This document shows positions 7,888 to 17,115 of a stretch of DNA of 64,000 nt, piece after piece (positions within the stretch are counted from its first letter, which is position 1; every line of letters starts with the position of its first letter). Position numbers and translations under genes: made by a program. The notes under the pieces are model-generated. The model was not told the DNA's origin, made no database searches, and was given only the letters and a program-made list of their open reading frames with translations. The DNA comes from Clostridium sp. KNHs214 (lineage in GTDB: Bacteria > Bacillota > Clostridia > Clostridiales > Clostridiaceae): assembly GCF_000744935.1 (NCBI RefSeq), contig NZ_JQMW01000011.1:992001-1056000 (forward strand). Direction: 5' to 3'.

Positions 7888-8601
7888 TTAAACATCAAAA
7901 TATATCTTCATCAACTTATCTACAGATGCATTAATGGCATTATAAACTGCTGTAGCTAGCATCTCTCCAAATAAAACATGCTTACCACAATATCTTATTT
8001 CTCTACCTTGTCCATTAAATACAACCACTGAATCAGTGCCTGTACCAGTGGCTATTTTATCACTTATAGGACTTATTACAATTAAATCTTGCATAGCAGC
8101 TGCCTTTGCTTCTGTTATCATCATAATGCACTCTACCATAGCTTCCTTTGTTAAATTTGCATTGGTTCCAAATATTATATTTATAGTTCCTGGCTTTAAT
8201 ACTGTTTCATCAAAATATGGCCAATCAGCCTTGTCTCCAGCTCTTCTAGCATTAGAAAGTCCTAATGTTACAAAACATTGAATCTTAACATCATCTTTTT
8301 CTATAAAATATTCCGCAAAGGATTCCATTTTAGCCGCAGTCATCATACCTACATGCTCACCATTCCAATTATGCTCTTGTATGTATTTTTCTATAGTTAC
8401 TTCTGGTGGTAAAAACTCTCCCCCCTCATCACTTTCATTTTTAGGTACCCTTAAATTAAGTATTCCATCAGCATAAGTATGTCCACCATTTAAAACCGCT
8501 GAACTGAGTATTTCCACTGATGATGGAAATTCTATATGTACATAATCATCGGTTACTTCTAAAGTTAGATTTTCCATGCGTTTGTTTACATTACTACCCA
8601 T
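7888..8601 (-). CDS. cbiZ: Adenosylcobinamide amidohydrolase (CbiZ family)
   Basis: 237 residues. CbiZ enzymes remove the aminopropanol side chain from (adenosyl)cobinamide to give adenosylcobyric acid, allowing salvage of corrinoids. The family motifs TLGLSNARRAGD, GTINIIFGTNANLT and the Gly/Thr-rich TGTGTDSVVVF near the C-terminus are all present. I start at ATG 8601 because AGGGGGAT lies just upstream; an ATG 24 nt earlier has no ribosome binding site. It stands alone: no cobalamin riboswitch or other cobamide genes are seen nearby, so its partner transporter must lie elsewhere. Assignment rests on motifs, fairly sure. Confidence 0.82.
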   Translation of the reverse strand: MGSNVNKRMENLTLEVTDDYVHIEFPSSVEILSSAVLNGGHTYADGILNLRVPKNESDEGGEFLPPEVTIEKYIQEHNWNGEHVGMMTAAKMESFAEYFIEKDDVKIQCFVTLGLSNARRAGDKADWPYFDETVLKPGTINIIFGTNANLTKEAMVECIMMITEAKAAAMQDLIVISPISDKIATGTGTDSVVVFNGQGREIRYCGKHVLFGEMLATAVYNAINASVDKLMKIYFDV

Positions 8602-9040
8602 CTTTATCCCCCTATCTATGTGCAATTTTATATTTCACATATAAAATTTATTGTTAACTTATATGAATCTATAATTTAGATACTACATTAATCCTCTGTA
8701 ATTATTAACTGGTATTACTAAAATCTATTTATACAGTAAGTTTATTTATATAGTTAATATTATAACTCTCTATTAATATAGGCGTAAAGTTTATACTTTA
8801 ACCGCTTCAATTCGTAATATACAATTTATACATTAAATCTACATAGGCTTTTGGATAAATATTGATTGTAATAACACCCTAAAACCGTATTATTTCGTTA
8901 AAAAATTTTGGGCTGAGTTTCAAATTACGAATTGAAGTTTAACTGTATTAAGCTACGCATTAAATGGGAATTTATTATTTAAGTAAGAGGTAAGCTCAAG
9001 TAATATAAATAACCTTTTTTACAATTATACCCCTATAGGT
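8602..9040. other. Intergenic region between divergent cbiZ and EamA gene
   Basis: No gene is seen. It contains a perfect 14-bp inverted repeat CTTCAATTCGTAAT (8805-8818) / ATTACGAATTGAAG (8924-8937). The arm sequence recurs as TCAATTCGTAATAT near 12607-12620, suggesting a dispersed short repeat. The rest is AT-rich and featureless. Confidence 0.4.
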
Positions 9041-9055
9041 ATTACTATTTATATC

Positions 9056-9064
9056 TGCTATAAT
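9056..9064 (+). promoter_or_regulatory. Extended -10 promoter for the EamA gene
   Basis: TGCTATAAT is a consensus extended -10 (TGnTATAAT). It lies 20 nt before the ribosome binding site of the 9099 gene. The -35 position is poor; an ATACC/GGTAT dyad (about 9028-9042) overlaps it and could be an operator. Confidence 0.5.
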
Positions 9065-9098
9065 GTATCTGTATATTTAACAAAAAGGAGAGATTTTT

Positions 9099-10016
9099 TT
9101 GAGAAAAACAAAGGACAATTTATTAACCAATACATTTGTAGTAATGGGACTTGCTTTAATAGCCTGCTTCTTATGGGGAAGTGCATTTCCTTCCATAAAA
9201 ATAGGCTATAAACTTTTTCACATAGCTAAAGAGGATACTTATGGCAAAATTCTATTTGCAGGATATAGGTTTTTTCTAGCATCAGTTATGATTTTTTTAT
9301 TTTGCTTTGTATCTAAATACTCTATAAAAGTTAGCAAGAAAAACTTTTACAGACTATTGCTTCTAGGTATAATTCAAACCTTTATTCAGTATATTTTCTT
9401 TTATCTTGGACTTTCTAACACCACTGGGATAAAAGGTTCCATAATATCTTCTTCAAATACGTTTTTTAGCGTAGTTATTGCACACTTTTTTTATACAGAA
9501 GATAAAATGACTTGGAAGAAAATACTTGGTGTAATTTTAGGCTTCTTGGGAGTAATTATTGTAAATTCCCAAAGTGGTGCTTTTTCTGGTGGGTTTAAAT
9601 TTTCTGGTGAAGGCTTTGTTTTAATCTCTAGTTTATTTGGAGCCTTTGCGGGAATTTACACAAAAAAATTAGCAAAGGATATACCACCTTTTGCTGTTTC
9701 CGGTTATCAGCTATTTACTGGCTCTATTGCCCTTATTTTAGTGGGACTTTCAGGTGGAACACATAACGTAACCTTTACTCCCGTTGGAAGTGTTCTGCTT
9801 TTATACATGGCATTTATATCTGCCGCAGCCTTTTCCATTTGGTCCTTATTATTAAAATATAATGGCGTAGGAAAAGTTTCTGTTTATAAATTTTCAATCC
9901 CACTATTTGGAGTATTTTTATCCTACTTGTTACTTAAAGAAAGTTTCTCCGGCTCAAATGTGCTTTTAGCTGTTGTATTGGTTTCTTTAGGAATATATTT
10001 AATAAACAAGAAGTAA
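9099..10016 (+). CDS. EamA/DMT-family membrane transporter
   Basis: 305 residues with ten predicted membrane segments in two homologous halves, the pattern of drug/metabolite transporters (for example GLALIACFLWGSAFPSIKIGY in the first half and a second repeat from about residue 170, FVLISSLFGAFAGIYTKKLA). Substrate cannot be inferred. Start is TTG at 9099 with AAGGAGAGA 7 nt upstream. Monocistronic, with an extended -10 promoter; a MITE-A short copy lies between its stop and the terminator at about 10256. Confidence 0.88.
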   Translation: MRKTKDNLLTNTFVVMGLALIACFLWGSAFPSIKIGYKLFHIAKEDTYGKILFAGYRFFLASVMIFLFCFVSKYSIKVSKKNFYRLLLLGIIQTFIQYIFFYLGLSNTTGIKGSIISSSNTFFSVVIAHFFYTEDKMTWKKILGVILGFLGVIIVNSQSGAFSGGFKFSGEGFVLISSLFGAFAGIYTKKLAKDIPPFAVSGYQLFTGSIALILVGLSGGTHNVTFTPVGSVLLLYMAFISAAAFSIWSLLLKYNGVGKVSVYKFSIPLFGVFLSYLLLKESFSGSNVLLAVVLVSLGIYLINKK

Positions 10017-10071
10017 GAAACATTCAAGGGAATAATAAACACCGGAAGTTTTTGCAAAAATTCTATAAGAT

Positions 10072-10237
10072 GATTAACCCACAATAAGCATTACATTACC
10101 TGAATTATGAAACTTCTCTGAAATGACTTGCATAAGAAGTGAAGGAACTGTTTAAATTTATTGTTCCGAGCTCTTATGCAAGGCATGGAGGAGAAATTTC
10201 ATAATTCCATAGCATTGTACCTTTTTGTGGTTTAATC
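10072..10237. mobile_element. MITE family A, short form (copy A2)
   Basis: 166-bp palindromic element with ends GATTAACCCACAA / TTGTGGTTTAATC, flanked by the exact 7-bp duplication ATAAGAT (10065-10071 and 10238-10244). It equals the long form minus the central 145 bp. Inserted downstream of the EamA gene. Confidence 0.9.
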
Positions 10238-10255
10238 ATAAGATGTCATAATTAA

Positions 10256-10306
10256 AAGTCATGCATTAAAAGGGGCTTCCTCCCTATTTATGCATGACTT
10301 TTTCTT
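10256..10306. terminator. Terminator between EamA gene and radical-SAM partner gene
   Basis: Stem AAAGTCATGCAT/ATGCATGACTTT with a loop of about 20 nt and a T run on the plus strand; it can also serve the convergent minus-strand gene. Confidence 0.75.
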
Positions 10307-10322
10307 ATACGCAACTCTTCCT

Positions 10323-11078
10323 TTATAGCAAACTGTCTTCTGTCTCAATTATATATTTCCAGTACCTTTTAGGCATGCTTCTCTTTTGAAGTCTTAGGTT
10401 TTTTCTATTCTCAATATTAGTACTTTTAAAGTATTCCTTCCAAAGATTTTCGTAAACACTGTCACCTGTACACTTTAAGATATTATCTCCCTGCTCTATA
10501 GTCAAAGGAGCTATTACCCATTTTTCATTTTTATATAAGGAGACTATCTCCCTTTTTCTATCCTGTATCATAAATTGTTCTCCTGAAAGTCTTTTGGCAA
10601 AATGAGGAGTTATAAGTTGAAGTATATTATGATCTGGTTCCGTAGCCGCATAATATACACCATTTCCAAGCTGCCTAAATCTTAAAAACCCTAGCATTCT
10701 ATGTTTCTCATCCATAACCTTTTTACAAATTCTATGCATGCTTATGACCACTTCATTATGCAAATGTAAATCCACATCTTTTCCTATTTTAAAGCCCATT
10801 TTTATATATCTGTAAATCAATGTAGATGTACCTTCTACCTCTGATAAAAAAACATAATATATAATGCGTAGAGCATCTTTAGATATCTTTTTTTCTATGG
10901 CATTATAGACTTTTAAATATTTTTCCTTTTCACTATTTATATACACAGGTTCATAGAAAAAACTGGGCTTAAACTCATCCTCAGCAAATATTTCTTCCAG
11001 CCTTTCTCTTCTATAATAAGCTTCATATATTGCCGTAAGTAATCCCATAAAACTTCCGTCATATACATAACAAACCAT
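10323..11078 (-). CDS. DUF4130-type putative DNA-metabolism protein, partner of radical SAM enzyme
   Basis: 251 residues. It opens YVYDGSFMGLLTAIYEAY, typical of the family annotated as 'probable DNA metabolism protein' that is always encoded next to a particular radical SAM protein. No catalytic motif is obvious; conserved features are IYRYIKMG, LGFLRFRQL and the C-terminal MPKRYWKYI. I start at ATG 11078 (MVCYVYDGSF) since TTGGAGGTG precedes it; upstream codons in the frame lack a ribosome binding site. It follows the radical SAM gene by 64 bp, presumably as an operon. The pair may act in DNA repair, but that is family lore rather than proof. Confidence 0.82.
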   Translation of the reverse strand: MVCYVYDGSFMGLLTAIYEAYYRRERLEEIFAEDEFKPSFFYEPVYINSEKEKYLKVYNAIEKKISKDALRIIYYVFLSEVEGTSTLIYRYIKMGFKIGKDVDLHLHNEVVISMHRICKKVMDEKHRMLGFLRFRQLGNGVYYAATEPDHNILQLITPHFAKRLSGEQFMIQDRKREIVSLYKNEKWVIAPLTIEQGDNILKCTGDSVYENLWKEYFKSTNIENRKNLRLQKRSMPKRYWKYIIETEDSLL

Positions 11079-11142
11079 AAAACACCTCCAATACGACCCT
11101 TTTAAAAGTAAGTGGTAAACAGTTTCCTCTATATCTTCCAAT

Positions 11143-12447
11143 CTATAGCTGACCAGTTATTTTGCTATAGTCATTTATCACACTATTATCCGGTAATAAT
11201 CTATCAAAAAATGAAAGCTGATAATACTTTCCGCTATTCTCATTTTTCTTAGGAATAATTATATTTTGCCTTATATTTTCCTCTTTAAAACTACAAGTTC
11301 CACAATATTTTCCTTCACATGTTATAAAATATTTTGCCCTTTTTAAAACCACACCTATTTTCTTTAAATCCTCAACTTTTATATAATGAACCCGCCTTAT
11401 AGACAATATTCTATTTACAGACCTGACTCCAATACCTGGAATCCTTAAAAGCATCTCCCTTGGTGCTTTATTAATTTCTATTGGAAATAATTCTAGGTGT
11501 CTTAAAGCCCAATCTGTTTTAGGATCTACTTCTAAATCAAAATTTGGCTTTTTATCATCCAAAAGCTCTTTTGCAGAGAATCCATAAAATCTTAAAAGCC
11601 AATCTGCCTGATATAACCTATGCTCCCTCAAAGTTGGAGGAGTATCTACCTTAGTTATTTTCTTACCATTTCCCACAGGTATATATGCAGAATAATACAC
11701 TCTTTTCAAATCAAAATTTTTATATAATCCCTCTGATAACTTCATTATTTGAAAGTCACTTTCTGGTGTGGCTCCAATTATAAGCTGACTACTTTGACCT
11801 GCTGGAACAAAATTAGGCGTTCTTTTATAAATTTTTTTCTCCTGTTTGATAATTGAAATATTACTTTTTATAAGGCTCATAGGCTTTAAAATTTTCTCTT
11901 TATTTTTTTGTGGTGCCAAAAGTTTTAAACTTTTACTGGAGGGCAGCTCAATATTTACACTCATTCTATCTGCAAACATACCTGCCCTTTTTATCAAAGC
12001 CTCATCTGCTCCAGGTATAGCCTTTAAGTGAATATATCCATTAAAATTATGGGCATTCCTAAGAGATTCTACTACCTTTATTAAAAGCTCCATAGTGTAG
12101 TTGGCATTCTTATATACCGCAGAACTTAAAAATAGCCCCTCTATATAATTTCTTTTATAAAAATTAATTGTTAAGTCCACTACCTCTTCTGGAGTAAAAG
12201 CTGCTCTTGGCACATCGTTTGAAGCCCTATTTACACAATATGCACAGTCGTATGAGCAATAATTTGTAAGAAGTATTTTTAAAAGAGAAATACATCTACC
12301 ATCCGGTGTAAAACTATGACATATGCCACTGTAACTGGCATTTCCAATGCCACCTTTTTTATTCCTTCTATTGCTGCCACTAGAAGAACAAGATACATCA
12401 TATTTGGCTGCAGCAGATAATATATTGAGCTTTTCAAACACATCCAT
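11143..12447 (-). CDS. Putative DNA modification/repair radical SAM protein
   Basis: 434 residues. Radical SAM cluster motif CSYDCAYC (CX3CX2C) at about residue 68 binds the 4Fe-4S cluster that cleaves S-adenosylmethionine. The C-terminal third carries a helix-hairpin-helix DNA-binding motif (REMLLRIPGIGVRSVNRIL) and two extra cysteines (CEGKYCGTC) for a possible second cluster. This architecture defines the family always paired with the DUF4130 protein that follows. The substrate is unknown. ATG at 12447 has GGGGTG 7 nt upstream; a further 5' ATG has none. Confidence 0.85.
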   Translation of the reverse strand: MDVFEKLNILSAAAKYDVSCSSSGSNRRNKKGGIGNASYSGICHSFTPDGRCISLLKILLTNYCSYDCAYCVNRASNDVPRAAFTPEEVVDLTINFYKRNYIEGLFLSSAVYKNANYTMELLIKVVESLRNAHNFNGYIHLKAIPGADEALIKRAGMFADRMSVNIELPSSKSLKLLAPQKNKEKILKPMSLIKSNISIIKQEKKIYKRTPNFVPAGQSSQLIIGATPESDFQIMKLSEGLYKNFDLKRVYYSAYIPVGNGKKITKVDTPPTLREHRLYQADWLLRFYGFSAKELLDDKKPNFDLEVDPKTDWALRHLELFPIEINKAPREMLLRIPGIGVRSVNRILSIRRVHYIKVEDLKKIGVVLKRAKYFITCEGKYCGTCSFKEENIRQNIIIPKKNENSGKYYQLSFFDRLLPDNSVINDYSKITGQL

Positions 12448-12554
12448 GTAAAACACCCCACACAATTAATACTGTATACTTTGTTAAAATTTCACATTTA
12501 ACTTATAACTATATAATATCAAACATACGTTCTAATGTAAATAGGCAAATAAAA

Positions 12555-12581
12555 AAATCTCCCTTTAAAAAGTGGAGATTT
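12555..12581 (-). terminator. Terminator of the 12.7-15.9 kb ABC transporter operon
   Basis: Stem AAATCTCC/GGAGATTT with the minus-strand T run (seven T) immediately after. It lies 126 nt past the stop of the last permease gene. Confidence 0.8.
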
Positions 12582-12706
12582 CAGTTCATACATTTAACAC
12601 ACTTCCTCAATTCGTAATATTATTCCCAATATAAATTTCTTACAAATCAAGTTTTTTGTCAACCAATTTTTCTAAACACATATCTATCTTTTTTCTAAAC
12701 ATATAT

Positions 12707-13810
12707 CTATCTGCTAGCAAAATCTCTAAGTTTAACATTACCTGCAGTAAATAAAACCACCGCCATTAATATAAGCACAAAAACATTAGGAAATATCTTT
12801 CCAGTATCAATACTATTAAATATCCAGTATTGAGGCGTGAATCTAACTATATTTTCTAGTACCCAATGCATTTTTTTCACTTGTATTCCAAGGCCTAAAA
12901 CACTTAGAAAAGTGGTAGCAGTACACACAAGTGTTATTATAAGGGTTACCACGGATTCATTTTGAAATAACCTAGTTACAAATATACCTAAGCTGATAGA
13001 AATAGCAGCAATCAAAATTATACTAACCAGGACTATATGAGCTGATGCAAATGAATAACCTATTATAAACTTCTCTATCAAATATACAAGGGAATATACC
13101 GTAACAATTTGAAAAAACATTGCCAAATACAAACTCCCCACAATTCGCCAGCCCTTATTAGCTGTAGTTATGCACCTAGATAAAACCTTTTGTCTTCTTA
13201 AATTTAACAGCTCAGTGCCTACACCGTTAGCAGAATACATTATAAAGTTTATTAACATAGTAAGAGTTATCATCATTGCCCCATCTATATCTTTGGAAGA
13301 ATTCTTTATTTGAACGCTTACTGAAGATTTTTCTATGTCCTTACCATTTTGTATTATGTTTTTATTTATAAGTAAATGCTCTTTCACTTTTTTATTAATT
13401 TCATCCTCCACTGATCTTTCAACTGGCACTGTGCCATTCCCCTCTTGTTTTTTATAAGCTTTTATACTTGGTTTTTCTCCATTTTTAATTTTATCAGTAA
13501 AGTCTTCTGGTATTACATATACTGCAACCACATCATTTTTTTCTACCAACTCCATTACCTTGCTTTGATTATAATTGTAATATATAGATTTACTTATATT
13601 TAAATCCTTTAACATCTTACTTCCATATTCACCTTTATCCAAAACATTAAAGGATACATCTACCATACTAGCAGTTCCCCCCGGTTCTTTATTACTTATG
13701 AAATAAACAGCTGTTATAACTACTAGTGGCATTAAAAATGATAGTAGCATAACTATTTTATCCTTCATAAGCCTCTTAAAATTTACAAAAACCAATGTTA
13801 AAAATGCCAA
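12707..13810 (-). CDS. ABC-2 type transporter permease
   Basis: About 367 residues. One membrane segment near the N-terminus (MLLSFLMPLVVITAVYFI), a large extracytoplasmic domain of about 130 residues, then five to six membrane segments in the C-terminal half: the YhgE/ABC-2_3 arrangement of exporter permeases. TTG at 13810, two nt past the stop of the preceding permease and behind GTGGGGTGAG, is the most likely start; no ATG is better placed. With the other permease and the ATPase it should form a heteromeric exporter, probably of a toxic compound or peptide. Start uncertain, family good. Confidence 0.8.
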   Translation of the reverse strand: MAFLTLVFVNFKRLMKDKIVMLLSFLMPLVVITAVYFISNKEPGGTASMVDVSFNVLDKGEYGSKMLKDLNISKSIYYNYNQSKVMELVEKNDVVAVYVIPEDFTDKIKNGEKPSIKAYKKQEGNGTVPVERSVEDEINKKVKEHLLINKNIIQNGKDIEKSSVSVQIKNSSKDIDGAMMITLTMLINFIMYSANGVGTELLNLRRQKVLSRCITTANKGWRIVGSLYLAMFFQIVTVYSLVYLIEKFIIGYSFASAHIVLVSIILIAAISISLGIFVTRLFQNESVVTLIITLVCTATTFLSVLGLGIQVKKMHWVLENIVRFTPQYWIFNSIDTGKIFPNVFVLILMAVVLFTAGNVKLRDFASR

Positions 13811-13811
13811 A

Positions 13812-14975
13812 TCACTCACCCCACTTAACCCTAACTTTAAATATACTAATGCTATAAACAATCGCTGCAATTACAACAAATAATATTGAATAAAACTTTA
13901 TAGAATGAAAAGAATTATATAATAAATAATTCTTGTAAGTTTTTATTACAAGTACATTTGGTGAAAAATTACTTAAAAACTTAATCACACCATTACTAGT
14001 CTTATCTATAGGCCAAAAAGCTCCCCCTACGGTTACTGACAACATTACAAATGCTCCTGAAATTATATTTAAAGTCTTTTTTTCTTTAATAAATGCAATT
14101 ATAAGCCCTGACAATACTGATGCCAAAAGGCTTTGTAATAAAATTATTGCTAAAAGCAGTGGGATAGATCTATTAAATGATAATCCCATAAACCTATATC
14201 CAAATACATATATGGAGTTTAATATAACCGCTGTAATAAAACAGTTTATTATTGAATAGTTAAAATATTGAGTTTTGCTTAAAGTTGTAGACAATATTCT
14301 CTTAAATATTCCAGCTTCCTTTTCCGCATAATATGATGCTGATAAAGATATAATAAGCACAATGAACATAAAACTAAATATTGATATTGAATAGTACTCA
14401 TAAGAAGTTAGACCTTTATTTTCGGTGACTATATTGTTCTGTATAGACTTCTTCTTATAAACATTATAAATTTCACTGTTTATTTGGTTAAATAGCTTCT
14501 GTTTTTCATTTTCCGATATATTATTCCTACTTATTTTTTCCTTTATTAAAATTTGACTCTCTAATTCCTCGTGATATTTATTTATAATAGAAGCTAATAT
14601 CTTTTCCTTAGTCCTAGACTTGTCCTGTTTAGGAATTACACTTATCTTACACTCTCTAGAGTTTTTTAAACACTCCTCATAATCTTTAGGTATTACAAGC
14701 TTATACTTCCAATCCTTTTGACTAATTTCTATAATATTTTTCATAGCATCTGTAGTTAAAAAATTTTTTAAACTAGCTGATAATACTGATTTGTCCTTGT
14801 CTTCTATAACTATAGGAATCTTTTTCATCTCATTGGGAGGATTAAACATTTCTCTTTGAAAATATCCGTATAATATACTTAAAATTATAGGGAACACGGC
14901 AAACACAAATATAAATGTAGGTAAATCCCTTATAATCCCTTTCAGCGTGGATTTTATAAATGCCCTTAACTTCAT
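13812..14975 (-). CDS. ABC-2 type transporter permease
   Basis: 387 residues, same architecture as its downstream partner: an N-terminal membrane anchor (TFIFVFAVFPIILSILYGY), a lysine-rich extracytoplasmic region of about 150 residues, then six membrane helices. The two are presumably the two halves of one channel. ATG at 14975 follows the ATPase stop by 11 nt, with TAGGAGGTATAACT between. Confidence 0.82.
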   Translation of the reverse strand: MKLRAFIKSTLKGIIRDLPTFIFVFAVFPIILSILYGYFQREMFNPPNEMKKIPIVIEDKDKSVLSASLKNFLTTDAMKNIIEISQKDWKYKLVIPKDYEECLKNSRECKISVIPKQDKSRTKEKILASIINKYHEELESQILIKEKISRNNISENEKQKLFNQINSEIYNVYKKKSIQNNIVTENKGLTSYEYYSISIFSFMFIVLIISLSASYYAEKEAGIFKRILSTTLSKTQYFNYSIINCFITAVILNSIYVFGYRFMGLSFNRSIPLLLAIILLQSLLASVLSGLIIAFIKEKKTLNIISGAFVMLSVTVGGAFWPIDKTSNGVIKFLSNFSPNVLVIKTYKNYLLYNSFHSIKFYSILFVVIAAIVYSISIFKVRVKWGE

Positions 14976-14986
14976 AGTTATACCTC

Positions 14987-15925
14987 CTAATCCCTAAGTT
15001 TCTTGCCTGTAAGTGTTAAAAATACCTCTTCAAGAGTAGGCTCTTCGAAATTTATCCCCTTTATTTTTATTCCATGATTCTCTATTATTTTAAGCAATGC
15101 ATTTAAATCAAAATCCCTTTCTTCTACTAAAAGCTTAATTACCTTTCCATCTTCGCTGCACTCTCTAACTCCTTTTAAATCTTTAAATTTGATTAACATT
15201 TCTCCCTTATATTCTTCCAATCGTAAAATAACCTTATTTTTATCACTAACCATAGACTTTACGGAACTTTTACTTCCATAAGCCACTTCTCTGCCTAAAT
15301 CCATTATGAATAACTTATTACATAAATAATCTACTTCCTCCATATAATGTGATGTGTATATAATTGTAGTTTTCCTCTCCTTATTTATCTTCTTAGTAAA
15401 TTCAAAAATATGATTTCTAGACTGAGCATCTATACCTACTGTAGGCTCATCCATTATTAGAAGTCTTGGGTAATGCATAATAGCTGCAGCTATATTTAAT
15501 CTTCTTTTCATTCCCCCTGAAAACTTCTTTACTTTATCTTTTCTATGGTCTTTTGTACCTGTTATTTCTAACGCTTCATCTATTCTCTCTTTTAATAACC
15601 TTCCCCTAAGTCCATACAGACTTCCAAAGAACTCTAAATTATCATATGCTGTTACAGTTTCCATTAGTGCAACTTCCTGCGGAACCAATCCTATAAACTC
15701 CTTTGCCTTTATTTCATCATCCCTTATAGAATGTCCACCTATATTTATATCACCAGAACTGCTTTTCAAAAGCCCAGTTATTATATTTATAAGAGTAGAT
15801 TTTCCTGCTCCATTAGGACCTAGAAGTCCGAAAAATTCTCCTTCCTCAACCCTAAAATTTATATTATCTAAAACTATCTTATCATCAAAACGCTTAGTTA
15901 CATTTTTCACTTCCAGTATGCTCAT
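14987..15925 (-). CDS. ABC transporter ATP-binding protein (drug/antibiotic exporter type)
   Basis: 312 residues. Walker A GPNGAGKST, signature FSGGMKRRL, Walker B LLIMDEPTVGID and H-loop TSHYMEE are intact. The 'GIDAQSRNHIFE' form is typical of the NodI/CcmA-like drug-export ATPases. A C-terminal extension of about 80 residues is also usual for that group. First gene of the exporter operon. The two-component pair 440 bp upstream is transcribed in the same direction, which suggests it controls this exporter, as in LiaRS- or YdfHI-like systems (inference). Confidence 0.9.
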   Translation of the reverse strand: MSILEVKNVTKRFDDKIVLDNINFRVEEGEFFGLLGPNGAGKSTLINIITGLLKSSSGDINIGGHSIRDDEIKAKEFIGLVPQEVALMETVTAYDNLEFFGSLYGLRGRLLKERIDEALEITGTKDHRKDKVKKFSGGMKRRLNIAAAIMHYPRLLIMDEPTVGIDAQSRNHIFEFTKKINKERKTTIIYTSHYMEEVDYLCNKLFIMDLGREVAYGSKSSVKSMVSDKNKVILRLEEYKGEMLIKFKDLKGVRECSEDGKVIKLLVEERDFDLNALLKIIENHGIKIKGINFEEPTLEEVFLTLTGKKLRD

Positions 15926-16049
15926 TTTAACCCTCCATTTTATTAGTTCTAATAAATTTCATTTATATCCTTAATTGCTCACTGATCATTGGTACATTGA
16001 GCATTAATTATCCACACATTTGTAGTTTTTAACTGTTTATTATGAACTT

Positions 16050-16108
16050 TTATATTGTAAATTTCCATATTATAATTCCATGGCATTGTACCTTTTTGTG
16101 ATTTAATT
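16050..16108. mobile_element. Decayed right end of another MITE-A copy
   Basis: The last about 50 bp match the right end of MITE-A (TAATTCCATGGCATTGTACC, then TTTTTGTGATTTAATT) and stop at the same 7-mer ATATAAT that begins copy A3. Its left part is not recognisable. Confidence 0.6.
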
Positions 16109-16115
16109 ATATAAT

Positions 16116-16281
16116 GATTATCCCACAATAAGTATTACATTGCTTGAATTATGAAATTTCTCTGGAATGAGTTGCATAAGAAGCGACGGAACTATTTAAA
16201 TTTATTGTTCCAAGCTCTTATGCAAGTCATGGAGGAGAAATTTCATAATTCTATTCCATTGTACCTTTTTGTAGTTTAATT
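16116..16281. mobile_element. MITE family A, short form (copy A3)
   Basis: 166-bp element, flanked by exact ATATAAT duplications (16109-16115 and 16282-16288). It lies in the gap between the response-regulator gene and the ABC operon, directly against an older MITE-A end. Confidence 0.9.
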
Positions 16282-16330
16282 ATATAATAGATAATTATAA
16301 TAAATTTTACCATTATCCTAAGTAACTAAA

Positions 16331-16365
16331 TAAGGTGACTTAAGTCATTTCTCAAGTCACCTTGT
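16331..16365. terminator. Hairpin after the response-regulator gene
   Basis: Ten-base-pair stem AAGGTGACTT/AAGTCACCTT directly after the stop of the 16368 gene. The minus-strand T run (TTATTTAGTT) is imperfect, so termination may be partial. It would uncouple the regulators from the exporter operon. Confidence 0.6.
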
Positions 16366-16367
16366 TT

Positions 16368-17018
16368 CTATTTTACTATTCCATTTTTAAATGCAAAAAT
16401 AGCTATCTGAGTTCTATCCCTTAAACTTAATTTTGAAAGTATATTTGTTATATTATTTTTTATGGTACCTTCTGATAAATATAATTTTTCACCTATTTCC
16501 TTATTAGAAAGGCCACTAGCTATTTCCTTTATTATATTAATTTCCTTTTCTGAAAGGCTGAAATCCTGTGCTACCTCCCTAGAGCTACAAATTTCCTCTA
16601 CTCCACTACATATTATTTTATTAGCCACATCTGGATGCACCACCACATTTCCATTTATACAGGCTTTTATTCCTCCATATATTAAATCGTATGAACTATC
16701 TTTTAAAAGATAGCCACTAGCCCCAAACTTCAACGCCTCATGTATATATTCTGTATCATTAAAAGTAGTTAAAACCAAAACCTTTATATCCTGAAATTCT
16801 TCTTTTATTATTCTAGTTCCTAAAACCCCGTCACATTTAGGCATTCTTATGTCCATAAGTACCACTTGTATTTTTTCTCTTCTACAAAGTTCTAAGGCAT
16901 CTTGTCCATTTTCACAAAGACCAACTACTTCTATATCTTCATAAGTAGAGAGTATTATCTTTAAACCCTCTCTTATTAACTTTTCATCATCTACTATAGC
17001 GATTCTTATTTTTTCCAT
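16368..17018 (-). CDS. NarL/LuxR-family response regulator
   Basis: 216 residues. Receiver domain with acidic pocket (VDDEKL), phospho-acceptor Asp in VVLMDIRMPKCDGV, Thr in VLVLTTFND and Lys in YLLKDSS. The C-terminal LuxR helix-turn-helix is LSEKEINIIKEIASGLSNKE followed by IGEKLYLSEGTIKNNITNIL. I start at ATG 17018 (MEKIRIAIVDDE) with AGGAGGAG in front; the longer frame has no ribosome binding site. Partner of the kinase 97 bp upstream. Confidence 0.93.
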   Translation of the reverse strand: MEKIRIAIVDDEKLIREGLKIILSTYEDIEVVGLCENGQDALELCRREKIQVVLMDIRMPKCDGVLGTRIIKEEFQDIKVLVLTTFNDTEYIHEALKFGASGYLLKDSSYDLIYGGIKACINGNVVVHPDVANKIICSGVEEICSSREVAQDFSLSEKEINIIKEIASGLSNKEIGEKLYLSEGTIKNNITNILSKLSLRDRTQIAIFAFKNGIVK

Positions 17019-17115
17019 ACTACTCCTCCTACTTATAGACAAATTTCTAAGTTTCACCCTTAATCTTTACTATTATCTAAAACTTAAAAATTGTTATTCA
17101 ACAACGCAGCTACCA

